A stretch of DNA of 64,000 bases from Spirosoma sordidisoli (GCF_004138325.1 NZ_SBLB01000004.1:248001-312000), one strand, 5' to 3'. Counted from the first letter of the stretch, positions 6,495 to 16,233 are shown. The notes: a model not told the origin generated them from the sequence alone. Made by a program: numbers and translations.

Positions 6495-8864
6495 TTAGTC
6501 CGGATTTTTCAGTGACTCGGCCAGCTTTACAGTAGCGACCTTCCAGCTTTGCACACTCACAGCCAGGGCCGCTGTGAGCAACACCACCCCATTGGCCACC
6601 AGATAAGGCCATAGACCCAGCCGCAAACCGCCTGTGAACGGCTGGGTTTGCTGCAACAGCAACTGAATTCCCGTAAAACACAGGGCGTTGGCCAGCCCAC
6701 CGGCTACCAGCAGCAGGCTGATGAACTCCCGGTTCACCAGTAGAATGACCTGCGAGACGGTTGCGCCCAGCACTTTCCGAACGCTCACTTCTTTGATCCG
6801 GCGTACGAAATGCTGCGTAGCCAGGCCGTATAGCCCCATGCAGGCAATCAGCAACGCCAGCCCCGACAGCACCCCAAAACCTGCCGACAGCTTTCGCGAC
6901 GTCGTGTTGAAGTTTTCGAAAACATCTTTCTGGTAAAACCAGGACGGGGTCATAGTCGGCACATGGGCCTTCCAGATGCGCGTAACGGCTGTAGCGACCT
7001 GTGGCCCACGGCCCGGCTCAAAATCAGCAATCAGATACGTAAAACGGGATTCGGGCGCGGGCCGTAAAATAGCCGGACGTTCGGCACCGGACCCGAACCA
7101 TTTAAAATCCTGAACCACCCCGGCCACAGTCACCAACTGGCTGTCGAGCCGCATGCTCTGACCCACAACGGGTTGTTTCAGGCCATGTTGCTCCACAAAC
7201 GTCTGATTCACCAGTACCGACTGCGTGTTTTCGGCCCGACGCTGAGGGTCGAAGAAACGGCCCTGCGCCAGTTGCAGGCCGAGCGTTTGGGGGTAGTCAG
7301 GACCAACGTCAAACACCAGCGCCTGCTTTTCTATGCCACCAACCCAAACTGACTGACTATTCATCGACTCGCCCACGTGGCTTTGCGCCCCCGATACGGC
7401 CCGAACGTTGGGCAGTTGCCCTAACTCGTTTTTCAGGATGGTGTATTGCGTGCTGTCGGTCAGGCGTAGCACCAGCGCGTTGTCGGGTGTGTAGCCCCAG
7501 TCTATGTTCTGCCACTGCTTGCCTGCGTGGGTAAGCGCTACACCAATGATGACAGCAATGAACGCCAGCGCAAACTGCCCTACCAGCAGCACCCGCGCCA
7601 CGGTACGCCGATCGCTGAATTTCAGCTTCCCGGCAAATACCACCGTGGGCCGAAACGCCGACACATACAGGGCCGGATAGGCGCCCGATACCACCGCCGT
7701 AAACAGCAGCAAACCGATCAGAAACACCCAAAGTGTACCGTTCTGGCCAACATTCAGCGAGATGGTCATGGTCATGATGTCATTGAAAAGCGGAATCAGG
7801 AACAGCTCGGTGATGAGCAGCCCGAACGCCAGCGCAAACGCGCACAGCAGCAGGTTCTCGATCATGAACTGCCCGATCAGTTGCTGCCGGGTGCCACCCA
7901 GCACCTTCCGCATGCCGATTTCTTTAAGCCGACGTGTGACACCCCCCAACGAAATGTTGACGTAGTTGACGCACGATATGGCCATCATAACCAGCGCAAT
8001 AGCGCCAAACACCAGCGAAATGAGCGGATGGTTGGCTTCGGCGGGTCGGCGATCCACGTCGTAGGCGTTTTGGGCCGGTTGCCGAAGGTTATCGAACACA
8101 AACGACTCGATGGGTTTTTCGGGGTTGCGGGCGTTGTAACGGACCATATAGGGCTTCATCTGGCGGGCCAGCGTGGCAATGTTGGCCCGCGGGTGCAATT
8201 CCACAAAAACCGCACTGATGTGGCTGCTCCAGTCCTGATTTTTCAGAGCCGTATGCACCGGATGGTAACCCGTAAGTAGTGCGAATTTGAAGCCGATGTT
8301 GTCTGGAAAGTCCGCAGCCACACCCCGCACCACAAACTGTTTCTGTTCACGACTGCCGGTCAAAACGGTGAACGGTTGCCCGATGGGATTCTGATCGGGG
8401 AAGTATTTCAGGGCCATGTCGTGGCTCAGAATCAGGGCCGACGGGTCGCGGAGGGCGGCCGGGCTACCCTGGGCGAGTGGGAACGTAAAGACATCGAAGA
8501 AATTAGCATCGGCATAGGTAATCATCTCACTGATGACGCTCTCGTTCCGATAGACCGTTACGTTTTCTCGCTCGACCCGCACCGTGTGTTTCACCTGCGG
8601 AAAATCGGCCGCGAGGGCGTTGGCCATAAGTGCGGGGGCATCGCCGAAGGTGCGGGTTTCGTCCTGATGTTTCTGCACGTACTCGAGCATGTAAATCCGG
8701 TCGCCATTGGCGTGGAAATCATCGAGTGTCCAGAAGTTTCGCAACGTCAGAAACACCGTAATACTACAGGCCACTGCAATAGAAAGCCCCACAATGTTGA
8801 TGAGGGAGGCCAGTTTGTTGGCGAGTAGGTTTCGCCAGGCGAGGAGAAAATAGGTTCTAAGCAT
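6495..8864 (-). CDS. MacB/FtsX-family ABC permease, 789 aa
   Basis: The start is the ATG giving MLRTYFLLAWRNLLANK, the normal family N-terminus, 2 nt after the stop of the preceding permease. The 40-residue upstream extension of the open frame only covers the neighbour's end. The protein has a first membrane helix near 20-42, core domain to about 245, a first FtsX bundle containing CVNYVNISLGGVTRRLKEIG, a second core, and a C-terminal bundle with HFVRRIKEVSVRKVLGATVS. The tail is TVKLAESLKNPD, which departs from the KAALxxPVxSLR ending of its neighbours, so this is a more distant paralogue. It is third of three permeases behind one membrane fusion protein and one ATPase. Confidence 0.93.
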   Translation of the reverse strand: MLRTYFLLAWRNLLANKLASLINIVGLSIAVACSITVFLTLRNFWTLDDFHANGDRIYMLEYVQKHQDETRTFGDAPALMANALAADFPQVKHTVRVERENVTVYRNESVISEMITYADANFFDVFTFPLAQGSPAALRDPSALILSHDMALKYFPDQNPIGQPFTVLTGSREQKQFVVRGVAADFPDNIGFKFALLTGYHPVHTALKNQDWSSHISAVFVELHPRANIATLARQMKPYMVRYNARNPEKPIESFVFDNLRQPAQNAYDVDRRPAEANHPLISLVFGAIALVMMAISCVNYVNISLGGVTRRLKEIGMRKVLGGTRQQLIGQFMIENLLLCAFALAFGLLITELFLIPLFNDIMTMTISLNVGQNGTLWVFLIGLLLFTAVVSGAYPALYVSAFRPTVVFAGKLKFSDRRTVARVLLVGQFALAFIAVIIGVALTHAGKQWQNIDWGYTPDNALVLRLTDSTQYTILKNELGQLPNVRAVSGAQSHVGESMNSQSVWVGGIEKQALVFDVGPDYPQTLGLQLAQGRFFDPQRRAENTQSVLVNQTFVEQHGLKQPVVGQSMRLDSQLVTVAGVVQDFKWFGSGAERPAILRPAPESRFTYLIADFEPGRGPQVATAVTRIWKAHVPTMTPSWFYQKDVFENFNTTSRKLSAGFGVLSGLALLIACMGLYGLATQHFVRRIKEVSVRKVLGATVSQVILLVNREFISLLLVAGGLANALCFTGIQLLLQQTQPFTGGLRLGLWPYLVANGVVLLTAALAVSVQSWKVATVKLAESLKNPD

Positions 8865-8866
8865 AG

Positions 8867-11338
8867 TTACTCTGCTCTTAGTGATTTTACCGGGTCCATC
8901 AGAGCGGCTTTTACGCTCTGAAAACTCACCGTCAGCAGCGCGATGCCCACCGCTAGCAAACCCGCCAGCGCGAAGTACCACCACTCAATATCGATTTTGT
9001 AGGCGAAGCCCTGCAACCACCGGTGCATGACCCACCAGGCCAGCGGAGAGGCCAGCACCACCGCCATCAGCACGAGTTTCAGGAAGTCTTTCGACAACAG
9101 CATCACCACGTTGCCGACGGTTGCGCCCAGCACCTTCCGAACGCCAATCTCCTTCACCCGCTGCTCTACATTGAACGATACCAGCCCGAACAAACCCAGA
9201 CACGAAATCAGAATCGCGATAAACGTAAAGTAGCTTACCAGCGTCGAAAGGCGATTTTCGGCTTCGTAATTCTTCTGAAATTCGGCGTCCAGGAAACTGT
9301 ATTCAAACGGCTCGGCGTAATTGAACCGCTGCCAGACGCTGCCAAGTGATTGCAGGGTGGATTGCATATCGCCGGGCTTGAGGTTCACCACGACGTAATT
9401 GTAGTTGCCGTTCAGATTGAGCGTGAACCCAAAGGGTGTAATGGGTACGTGCAGGTCTTCGAAGTGAAAATCCTTCACTACGCCGACAATTATGCTGCGG
9501 TAGTTTTCCGAGTCTCGGTTGGCGATGGCGGGCTTGCCAATAGCTGCCTGAGCCGAAGGGTAGCCCAGTTCCTTCACCGCTTTCTCGTTCAAAATAACCC
9601 GGTTGCTCGTGTCGCCGGGAAATTGAACCGAAAAGAGCCGACCCGCCACGGGTTCGATGCCCATTGTGTGCAGGTACGTTGCATCGACGCGATTCATGCG
9701 AGTCACTTTGGCATCGGCCGCAACTTGCTTTTCGCCGTAAAGCCGGGCGTCTTCGGGGTTGAAAATACCTGGATAATAGGCCGATGCCCCCACCGAACGT
9801 ACCTGCGCCGTGCTGACCAATGCCTGTTTCAGGGCTGGGTAGCTGGTCTTTGCCGTTTCGCTCCGAAGCGGAATAATGAGCTGATGCGCTGAGGCAAATC
9901 CCAGATCAGCCGAGCGAAGGTAATTCATCTGGCGGGCAATGACCACCAGCGCGATCATCAGCATCACCGACAGCGTGAACTGCATGACCACCAGCCCTTT
10001 GCGCAACGATACGGCTGCCAGTGACCCACCCGCCCGGCCAACCCCGCCTTTCAGCACGGTGATGGGCCGGACCGATGACAGGTAGAAAGCCGGGTAGCTG
10101 CCCGCCAGCAGACCCGTAGCCAAACTAATCCCAAAGAAGGTAGCCACCAGTCCCAGCCGCTGACCCAACGAAAAATGCATCGTTTTGCCCGATACGGCTT
10201 CAAAAACCGGAGTCATCAGCCAAACCAGCCCCAGAGCCAGCACAAAGGCAAACCCGCTGAACAGCAGCGCTTCGCTTAGAAACTGTCGCACCAACGACGC
10301 CTGCTCGGCGCCCAGTACCTTCCTGACGCCCACCTCGGCGGCTCGCTTGCCCGACCGTGCCGTGCTGAGGTTCATGAAGTTGATGCAGGCAATAAGCAGC
10401 GTGAACAGCGCAATACTGCCCAGCACATAGAGGTACGTCAGACTCCCGTTGGGTGTTACGTTGTGCGTCAGGTCGGTATGGAGGTGAATATCGCGCACGG
10501 CGGTCAGAAATTGCTTTTTGTCGCGCCCGGCCACGGCCAGGTCTTTCCGCATGTATTTCTCCACGAAGGCGGGCAGTTTGGCTTCCAGCTTGCGGGCGTC
10601 GGTGCTGGGCTTCAGCTTCAGGTAGGTAAAAAACATGTTGTTGCTTACCATGCCCGTAGTGCCGTTGATGTACTGCGACAGGCCCCCCCCGGCATACGAC
10701 AGAAAAAACCGGGCGTCGATGTGCGAGGGCACGGTGCCGGGCCGGAACACACCCGTGACGGTGTAGTCGCCCACGCCGTTGGTATTACTCTCGATGTGAA
10801 TGGTCCGGTTCAGGGCAGACTGATTACCGAACAGATTACGCGCCATTGTCTCCGACAGCACAATAGCGTGAGGATTGGCCAGGGCCTGTTTGGGGTTGCC
10901 TTCTACAAAGTCATACCGAAAAAAGGAGAAGAACGTTGGGTCGGCCAGGTAACCTTTCGATTCGTAGAAGACGGCTGGTTTACTGTTCGCTATGTTCCCG
11001 ACAGGGTTGGCGCGGAGCAACGTCTTGTCGTCGCCGAAAAGACCCACCAGTCGGGTTGTGCTGCCAATTTCGGGGTATTCCTGTTGCAGCGCATCGGCCA
11101 GGCGGTAGGGGGTGGCGGCCGTTTTCTCCTCCCCATCGGGGTTTACGAACACCGTCCCGACCTGGTATAACTGCGCTATGTCGGGGTGATGCGTGTCGTA
11201 GCTCAGTTCGTCGTAGACGTAGAGGCAGATAAGCATGCAGCACGACAGTCCCGCTGCCAGCCCAACGATGTTGATAAACGAGAAGGCCTTGTTCTTGGCC
11301 AAACCGCGAAAAGTGATTTTGAGATAGTTCGTTAGCAT
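8867..11338 (-). CDS. MacB/FtsX-family ABC permease, 823 aa
   Basis: MLTNYLKITFRGLAKNKAFS opens the protein, followed by a membrane helix with LAAGLSCCMLICLYVYDELS, a long core domain and a first FtsX bundle containing CINFMNLSTARSGKRAAEVG. The C-terminal bundle has EQRVKEIGVRKVLGATVGNV and the ending KAALMDPVKSLRAE. The last 45 residues are almost the same as those of the permease at 1337-3751, while the core domains differ clearly. This points to a shared recent ancestor or gene conversion. The stop lies 2 nt before the next permease start, so the two are probably translated together. The gap to the upstream permease is 72 bp. Confidence 0.93.
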   Translation of the reverse strand: MLTNYLKITFRGLAKNKAFSFINIVGLAAGLSCCMLICLYVYDELSYDTHHPDIAQLYQVGTVFVNPDGEEKTAATPYRLADALQQEYPEIGSTTRLVGLFGDDKTLLRANPVGNIANSKPAVFYESKGYLADPTFFSFFRYDFVEGNPKQALANPHAIVLSETMARNLFGNQSALNRTIHIESNTNGVGDYTVTGVFRPGTVPSHIDARFFLSYAGGGLSQYINGTTGMVSNNMFFTYLKLKPSTDARKLEAKLPAFVEKYMRKDLAVAGRDKKQFLTAVRDIHLHTDLTHNVTPNGSLTYLYVLGSIALFTLLIACINFMNLSTARSGKRAAEVGVRKVLGAEQASLVRQFLSEALLFSGFAFVLALGLVWLMTPVFEAVSGKTMHFSLGQRLGLVATFFGISLATGLLAGSYPAFYLSSVRPITVLKGGVGRAGGSLAAVSLRKGLVVMQFTLSVMLMIALVVIARQMNYLRSADLGFASAHQLIIPLRSETAKTSYPALKQALVSTAQVRSVGASAYYPGIFNPEDARLYGEKQVAADAKVTRMNRVDATYLHTMGIEPVAGRLFSVQFPGDTSNRVILNEKAVKELGYPSAQAAIGKPAIANRDSENYRSIIVGVVKDFHFEDLHVPITPFGFTLNLNGNYNYVVVNLKPGDMQSTLQSLGSVWQRFNYAEPFEYSFLDAEFQKNYEAENRLSTLVSYFTFIAILISCLGLFGLVSFNVEQRVKEIGVRKVLGATVGNVVMLLSKDFLKLVLMAVVLASPLAWWVMHRWLQGFAYKIDIEWWYFALAGLLAVGIALLTVSFQSVKAALMDPVKSLRAE

Positions 11339-11410
11339 GACGTTGGGGAGTACCGGATAATGGGGATGCTGATGAACGGTATTCGTTGTACATCATCCAT
11401 TCATTGTTTT

Positions 11411-13792
11411 TTATTCCGACCGTAGAGAGGTCACCGGATTTGCCAGAGCCGCCCGAACGGCCTGGAAGATAACCGACCCCAGCGCGATACCGATAGCCAG
11501 CAAAGCGGCTACCACAATGTACCACCATTGCACCTGGGTATGGTACGCAAAATAAGAGAGCAGTTTAACCCCCAGCCACCAGCCCAGGGGCGAAGCAATC
11601 AGAATGGCCAGCGCCACGAGTTTCATGAAGTCGGACGAGAGCAGCGCAGCTATACTGACCACCGAGGCCCCCAGCACTTTTCGAACGCCAATCTCTTTGG
11701 TTCGCTGCCGGGCCACGAGCGAGATCAGCCCGAAAATACCCGCGCAGGCGATCAGGATGGCTATTATGGTCACGAAGCTGACCATCCGCCAGATGCTTTC
11801 GATCGACTGATAGGTCTTTCCTATCTCGTCGGCCAGGTAGACATACGACAGCGTTCGGCGGGCCGGTATTTTCCCAAACTGGGTTTCCAGCTCCCGGATC
11901 AGCGCCGGGGCCTTGTCTTCATCAGCCAGCCGCACCGACAGGAAGCTGCTCAGCTGCTCCCGACCGCCGTACCACTGCAGCATGGGCTCGACCCGCTCTT
12001 TCAGGCTGCGGTAATGATAATCTTTAGTGACGCCGACCACGGTAAAAACCTCGTTGTTATTCAGCTGGCGCAGCTTCTTACCGACCGCCGTTGTCCAGCC
12101 AAAGGCTTTCATGGCCGACTCGTTTAGGATGACGGCGTGGTTGACCGAATCGGCCGGTGTCTTGTCCGAAAAGTTGCGCCCTTCGAGGAGCGGAATTTTG
12201 AACGTTTCGGTAAAGCCGACGGCCCCCGTTACGTGTCGAATGCGCACCTGCCGGGCTTCGTCGCCGTCGGGGTAGTAGCTGTTGAAGTTGTTCCAGAAGT
12301 TAACCGGCGTCAGCTCCGAGCTGGTGAACGAAACCACGTTAGGGTCTTGCCGGAGCTTAGCCAGAATAGCCTGGCCCTGCGATCGGGCAGCCGCTTCGTT
12401 CCGGTAAGCCAGATCTGTTTTAAATACCAGCACCTTGTCTTTGTCGTAGCCCAGGTCGGCCTGTTTCATAAACTGGATCTGCTCCCGCAACCCGATCGTG
12501 CCAAGCATAAAGATGACAGCCAGCGTAAACTGGAGTACAATCAGGGCGTTCTGCCGCAGGCGACCCCGGCCGGGACTGGCCGCGAGTTTACCTTTTACGG
12601 CCTCAGTCGTTTTCAGGCCCAACAGATACAAAGCCGGGTACGTACCCGCTACGAGCGCCACCAGGATGGCAATACCGGCAACAGTCAGTATGGTTGGGTA
12701 GTCGGTTGCCCACGCAATTTCCAACTGCATACGCCCGTCGCGCAGCTGGTTGAAACGCGGAATCAGGAAAAATACGGCAAACAGGACCGACAAGGCCAGA
12801 GACGCCAGCACCACCAGCCCGGATTCGACCCAAAACTGACGAAGCACCAGCTGGCGCGTGGCGCCAACCACCTGCCGCATGGCTACTTCTTTGGCCCTCG
12901 GCAGCGCCGACGCCGTATTGAGGTTGATCAGGTTGATACTGATGATGATCAGCAGAAAGGCAGCAATCGTAACGGCACCGTAGATCAGGTTCGAAAAGGT
13001 AGGGTTTTCGGTATGAATGAACTCTTTATAGGCTCCCAGCCGGATGATGCGCTTCTGCCCTTCCGGCGCAAAGTGTTTTTTGACGAGCTGCGGCAGTTTG
13101 GCTTCCAGCCCGGCTTTGTCGGCATCGGGCCGAAGCAGCACAAAGACCGTAGCGAAGCCGTTGTACCAGTCAGCATTTTCGCTGAAGCCCGGAAAATCCA
13201 TCAGGTTGGCCGCTGGCATCAGCACCTCGAACTGCTGCGACGAGTTAGACGGTATTTTGTCCAGCACGCCCGTAATGGTGTAGGATAGCGAATCGTCCAG
13301 GGTGACGGCCTTTCCAACCGGGTTCACATCCCCAAACAGGCTCTGTGCCGTCTCGTCGCTGAGGACGACCGATCGTTTCTGGCGCAGGGCCGTAGCCGGA
13401 TCGCCATACTTGAGCGGAAAGCTGAAAATACGAAAGAAGGTAGAGTCGACATAGGCCGTCTGCTTCTGAATGTATTTGTCGCCATACTGGATCCAGGGGT
13501 TGTTCCAGCTCTGCACGTGGGTTCCGGTCTCGATCTCGGGGTAATCACGAAGCATCTGATCGAGAATCGGGTATACGGTCTGGTTGTAAGCCTGGCCGTC
13601 AGACTGCGTCTGCACCGAATAGATCCGATCGATCTGTGTATGAAACCCGTCGAAGGTCAGCGCCTGCTGGGCAAACAGCACCAGCACAACCACACAAGCC
13701 AGCCCGACCGATAGCCCTACTATATTGATAGCCGTAAACAGCCGGTTGCGCCACAGCGTCCGCAGGGCGATTGTCAAATAATTCCGAAACAT
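11411..13792 (-). CDS. MacB/FtsX-family ABC permease, 793 aa
   Basis: MFRNYLTIALRTLWRNR opens the chain, with a membrane helix near residues 20-42 (INIVGLSVGLACVVVLVLF). The first core domain carries the AQSLFGDVNPVGKAV segment seen across the family. The first FtsX bundle has SINLINLNTASALPRAKEVA and the C-terminal bundle has RQRTKEIGVRKVLGASVVS. The end is RAALANPVTSLRSE. It is the first permease after the ABC ATPase gene, 271 bp downstream across a palindromic repeat cluster, so it is the likeliest direct partner of that ATPase. With the two following permeases it forms an efflux operon whose substrate is unknown. Confidence 0.93.
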   Translation of the reverse strand: MFRNYLTIALRTLWRNRLFTAINIVGLSVGLACVVVLVLFAQQALTFDGFHTQIDRIYSVQTQSDGQAYNQTVYPILDQMLRDYPEIETGTHVQSWNNPWIQYGDKYIQKQTAYVDSTFFRIFSFPLKYGDPATALRQKRSVVLSDETAQSLFGDVNPVGKAVTLDDSLSYTITGVLDKIPSNSSQQFEVLMPAANLMDFPGFSENADWYNGFATVFVLLRPDADKAGLEAKLPQLVKKHFAPEGQKRIIRLGAYKEFIHTENPTFSNLIYGAVTIAAFLLIIISINLINLNTASALPRAKEVAMRQVVGATRQLVLRQFWVESGLVVLASLALSVLFAVFFLIPRFNQLRDGRMQLEIAWATDYPTILTVAGIAILVALVAGTYPALYLLGLKTTEAVKGKLAASPGRGRLRQNALIVLQFTLAVIFMLGTIGLREQIQFMKQADLGYDKDKVLVFKTDLAYRNEAAARSQGQAILAKLRQDPNVVSFTSSELTPVNFWNNFNSYYPDGDEARQVRIRHVTGAVGFTETFKIPLLEGRNFSDKTPADSVNHAVILNESAMKAFGWTTAVGKKLRQLNNNEVFTVVGVTKDYHYRSLKERVEPMLQWYGGREQLSSFLSVRLADEDKAPALIRELETQFGKIPARRTLSYVYLADEIGKTYQSIESIWRMVSFVTIIAILIACAGIFGLISLVARQRTKEIGVRKVLGASVVSIAALLSSDFMKLVALAILIASPLGWWLGVKLLSYFAYHTQVQWWYIVVAALLAIGIALGSVIFQAVRAALANPVTSLRSE

Positions 13793-13900
13793 AAAGGGTA
13801 CTATTTATAACCAAATCAAGCTGTCTCCTGACAACGGCCTGTACGGTCGGCGCCGTAGTCCCCGTGGTTGATCACGGTGGCAGCCGCCCGCCCCACCACC

Positions 13901-14018
13901 GTGGTCCGTGTCCCCACGGACCACTTATCCGGATGGCTTTTCTGACGCATGGGTGGTGCGTGAGGACACGCACCACGGTGACTGACCCCACGCACCACGG
14001 TCCGTGTCCCCACGGACC
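13901..14018. repeat. Palindromic repeat, family A, three-hairpin cluster
   Basis: Three perfect hairpins: GTGGTCCGTG-TCCC-CACGGACCAC (13901-13924), GTGGTGCGTG-AGGA-CACGCACCAC (13953-13976), and GGTCCGTG-TCCC-CACGGACC (13999-14018). A loose arm, CACGCACCAC, lies at 13989-13998. The spacer after the first and the sequence after the third both read TTATCCGGATGGC, so the unit is partly duplicated. It occupies most of the 271-bp gap between the ATPase and first permease genes, where it could reduce read-through or protect the upstream mRNA. Confidence 0.85.
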
Positions 14019-14063
14019 ACTTATCCGGATGGCGTGGGTTACCGTCACCACCCGGGCCGGTCT

Positions 14064-14741
14064 TTAGACGTGGAAATTCTCGGTGACGACTTTACCGTCG
14101 AACAGGTTTACGATGCGGTGGGCGAAACCGGCGTCGTAGGGCGAGTGGGTTACCATGATGATAGTTGTTCCCTCGTCGTTCAGTTCACCGAGCAGTTTCA
14201 TGACCTCTTCGCCGTTTTTCGAATCGAGGTTACCCGTCGGCTCATCGGCCAGAATCAGTTTGGGCTTGGCCACTACCGCCCGGGCAATGGCCGTACGCTG
14301 CTGCTGACCACCCGACAGCTGCTGCGGGAAGTGATTACGGCGGTGCATGATGGCCATCCGCTCCAGGGCGGCCTCTACGCGCTGTTTGCGCTCGTCGGCG
14401 GGGGTTTTCAGGTAAAGCAACGGCAGCTCGACGTTTTCGTAGACCGTCAGCTCATCGATCAGGTTGAAGCTCTGGAACACAAAGCCGATACTGCCTTTGC
14501 GCAGCTGGGCCCGCTGGCGTTCGGTCATCCTCGCCACCGCCGTACCGTAGAAATTATATTCGCCGTCGGTAGGGTTATCGAGCAGACCCAGAATATTGAG
14601 CAGGGTCGATTTGCCGCAACCCGACGGACCCATGATGGCGACGAACTCCCCATCTTTGACGTCCATCGAAATGCCATTGAGGGCGGTGGTTTCTACTTCT
14701 TCGGTAGCAAACAGTTTCTGAAGGTTAATTGTCTGGATCAT
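14064..14741 (-). CDS. ABC transporter ATP-binding protein (LolD/MacB type)
   Basis: A 225-residue stand-alone nucleotide-binding domain. Walker A is GPSGCGKST at residues 38-46, the Q-loop is in [20 protein letters not shown], and the signature LSGGQQQR is near 142. Walker B is [13 protein letters not shown] and the H-loop is [10 protein letters not shown] near 198. The NLDS after Walker B is typical of the LolCDE/MacAB lipoprotein and macrolide exporter group, the group that works with FtsX-fold permeases. It lies between the membrane fusion protein and three permeases on one strand, giving a complete tripartite inner-membrane pump except for a TolC-type channel, which is not in the window. 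Confidence 0.96.
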   Translation of the reverse strand: MIQTINLQKLFATEEVETTALNGISMDVKDGEFVAIMGPSGCGKSTLLNILGLLDNPTDGEYNFYGTAVARMTERQRAQLRKGSIGFVFQSFNLIDELTVYENVELPLLYLKTPADERKQRVEAALERMAIMHRRNHFPQQLSGGQQQRTAIARAVVAKPKLILADEPTGNLDSKNGEEVMKLLGELNDEGTTIIMVTHSPYDAGFAHRIVNLFDGKVVTENFHV

Positions 14742-14807
14742 AGTTATATTCTGGACAGGGCTGCACGATGGGCAGGGATAGACAGACTAGGTTTTCCTGG
14801 CAAAAGA

Positions 14808-16055
14808 TTAAAACTCCAACACTTCGTTATCCCCGAAATTCTCGTAGCTGCTGGTGATGACCTGCTCGCTGGGCTGGAGACCTTCCAGCACTTCATAATA
14901 TTCGGGGTTTTTACGACCCAGGGTGATCGGGCGCTTCGTAGCCCGTTTGCCGGACTTGTCGACCACGTAAACCCAGTTACCGCCCGTATCGGAGAAGAAA
15001 CCACCCACCGGCAGCAGCGTAGCCTGAGCCGCTTTGCCCAGTTCCAGCTGAATCGGCGACGACTGGCCCCGTTTGATTCCCGCCGGAGCGCCGTTCGGAA
15101 AGATCATATCGACCTCGAAGCGGCCACTTTTCACTTCCGGATACACCCGGCTGATGGTCAGGGCGTGGGTTTTACCGTTGAACTCGAAAGAGCCGTTCAG
15201 ACCAGCAAACACCCGGCTGATGTAGTGTTCATCAACCCCGACCCGCATCTTGAACCCGTTCAGGTCATCGATCTGGCCAATATTCTGCCCCCGGTTAATG
15301 TTCGACCCTACCTCGACATCGATGCTGGAAAGCTGCCCCGTTACGGGTGCCTTCACCACCAGATTGTCGAGGGTTTGCTGCCAGAGGGCTACGTTCCGCT
15401 GCGTGCGGGCCAGCGTCTCTTCGAGCTGCTTGATCTGTATCCGGGCGTTGTCTTCCTGGTATTTCTGCGACTCGATCTCGATCTTCCGCTGCCCCGACAG
15501 CCGCTCGTACGTGCGTTTGGCCCTCAGGTAATCTTCTTCCGAAACGACCTTATCTTTGAAAAGCTTGACCTGCCGGTCGTAGGCATCTTTGGCCTGCTCG
15601 ATCTGGGCGTCGAGGTCGGCCAGGGTTTTGCGGAGGGTAAAGCGTTCGATCTGCAGCCGCTGGCGGGTGTTCTGGAGATCGTTGACGAGCCGGTTGGCTT
15701 CCGTTTCAGATTGCAGGAAACTGAGCTTGAGGTTCTGGTTTTCCAGCTTGAGCAATACCTGCCCTTTCTGCACCTGGGTACCGCCCTCCACCAGTTTATC
15801 GGTGACGTAGCCCCCCTCGATGGCGTCGAGCCGGATCGTTTTCAGCGGCATCACCACGCCCGTTACCGCAATAAAATCTTCAAAGGGGCCGGTCGTGACG
15901 GCAGATACGGTGATCTTGTCTTTCTCGACGTTCAGTTTCGAACGGCGGTCGGCGAAAAAAAGTGTGTAAGCCAGCAAACCCAGAATCAATACACTACCGC
16001 CCGAAAGCAGCAGGCGTTGTTGAGTCCAGAAGCGTTTAGGTAAGGCGCGATCCAT
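14808..16055 (-). CDS. Periplasmic membrane fusion protein, HlyD/MacA type
   Basis: The protein has 415 residues with a single N-terminal membrane anchor near 15-33 (LLLSGGSVLILGLLAYTLFF). A lipoyl-like half-motif (TVSAVTTGPFEDFIAVTGVV) begins the beta-hairpin region. A long heptad-rich helical hairpin spans about 100-215 (QNLKLSFLQSETEANRLVND onward). The second lipoyl half follows with VVKAPVTGQLSSIDVEVGS, then a beta-barrel and a membrane-proximal domain. Such adaptors connect an ABC permease to an outer-membrane channel. It is the first gene of the operon and lies directly behind the best sigma-54-like promoter in the window. The ATPase gene follows after 66 bp. Confidence 0.94.
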   Translation of the reverse strand: MDRALPKRFWTQQRLLLSGGSVLILGLLAYTLFFADRRSKLNVEKDKITVSAVTTGPFEDFIAVTGVVMPLKTIRLDAIEGGYVTDKLVEGGTQVQKGQVLLKLENQNLKLSFLQSETEANRLVNDLQNTRQRLQIERFTLRKTLADLDAQIEQAKDAYDRQVKLFKDKVVSEEDYLRAKRTYERLSGQRKIEIESQKYQEDNARIQIKQLEETLARTQRNVALWQQTLDNLVVKAPVTGQLSSIDVEVGSNINRGQNIGQIDDLNGFKMRVGVDEHYISRVFAGLNGSFEFNGKTHALTISRVYPEVKSGRFEVDMIFPNGAPAGIKRGQSSPIQLELGKAAQATLLPVGGFFSDTGGNWVYVVDKSGKRATKRPITLGRKNPEYYEVLEGLQPSEQVITSSYENFGDNEVLEF

Positions 16056-16119
16056 AAGTTAACGTGTCAAAAGGCAAACGAGCAGCAACGACTCGAACCT
16101 GGTCATTTACCCCTGATTG

Positions 16120-16136
16120 TGCCAATGCTATGCCAA
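16120..16136 (-). promoter_or_regulatory. Sigma-54-type promoter of the efflux operon
   Basis: On the minus strand TTGGCATAGCATTGGCA matches the -24/-12 consensus, with TGGCAT at -24, exact spacing, and TGGCA at -12. The start codon of the membrane fusion protein lies 64 nt downstream. A palindromic operator lies 53 nt upstream. An NtrC-like activator with an intact GAFTDA loop is encoded 2 kb away. Confidence 0.75.
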
Positions 16137-16189
16137 TTTTACTATAACCCTGATAACGAAGCAATTATCAGCATATTCGCGAGTCTGGC

Positions 16190-16217
16190 TGTCCGCTATC
16201 GGACATTTCCTGTCCGC
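16190..16217. promoter_or_regulatory. Enhancer-type operator TGTCCG-N4-CGGACA plus half-site
   Basis: A perfect 6-4-6 palindrome TGTCCGCTATCGGACA (16190-16205) is followed after 5 bp by a direct half-site TGTCCGC. The same pattern occurs at 3855 upstream of another permease gene, at nearly the same distance from its promoter. It is best read as a dimer site for the NtrC-like regulator at 18014, which is an inference. Confidence 0.7.
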
Positions 16218-16233
16218 TTTCAGCACCCGGCCC

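Noticed and set aside
8865..8984. 40-residue N-terminal extension of the 789-aa permease
   Set aside because: It covers the C-terminus of the upstream permease; MLRTYFLLAWRNLL is the normal family start.
14004..16043. Open frame of 679 codons on the plus strand
   Set aside because: It lies fully antisense to the ABC ATPase and membrane fusion protein genes, which have complete motifs. The predicted protein has no domain pattern and is typical of antisense frames in GC-rich DNA.
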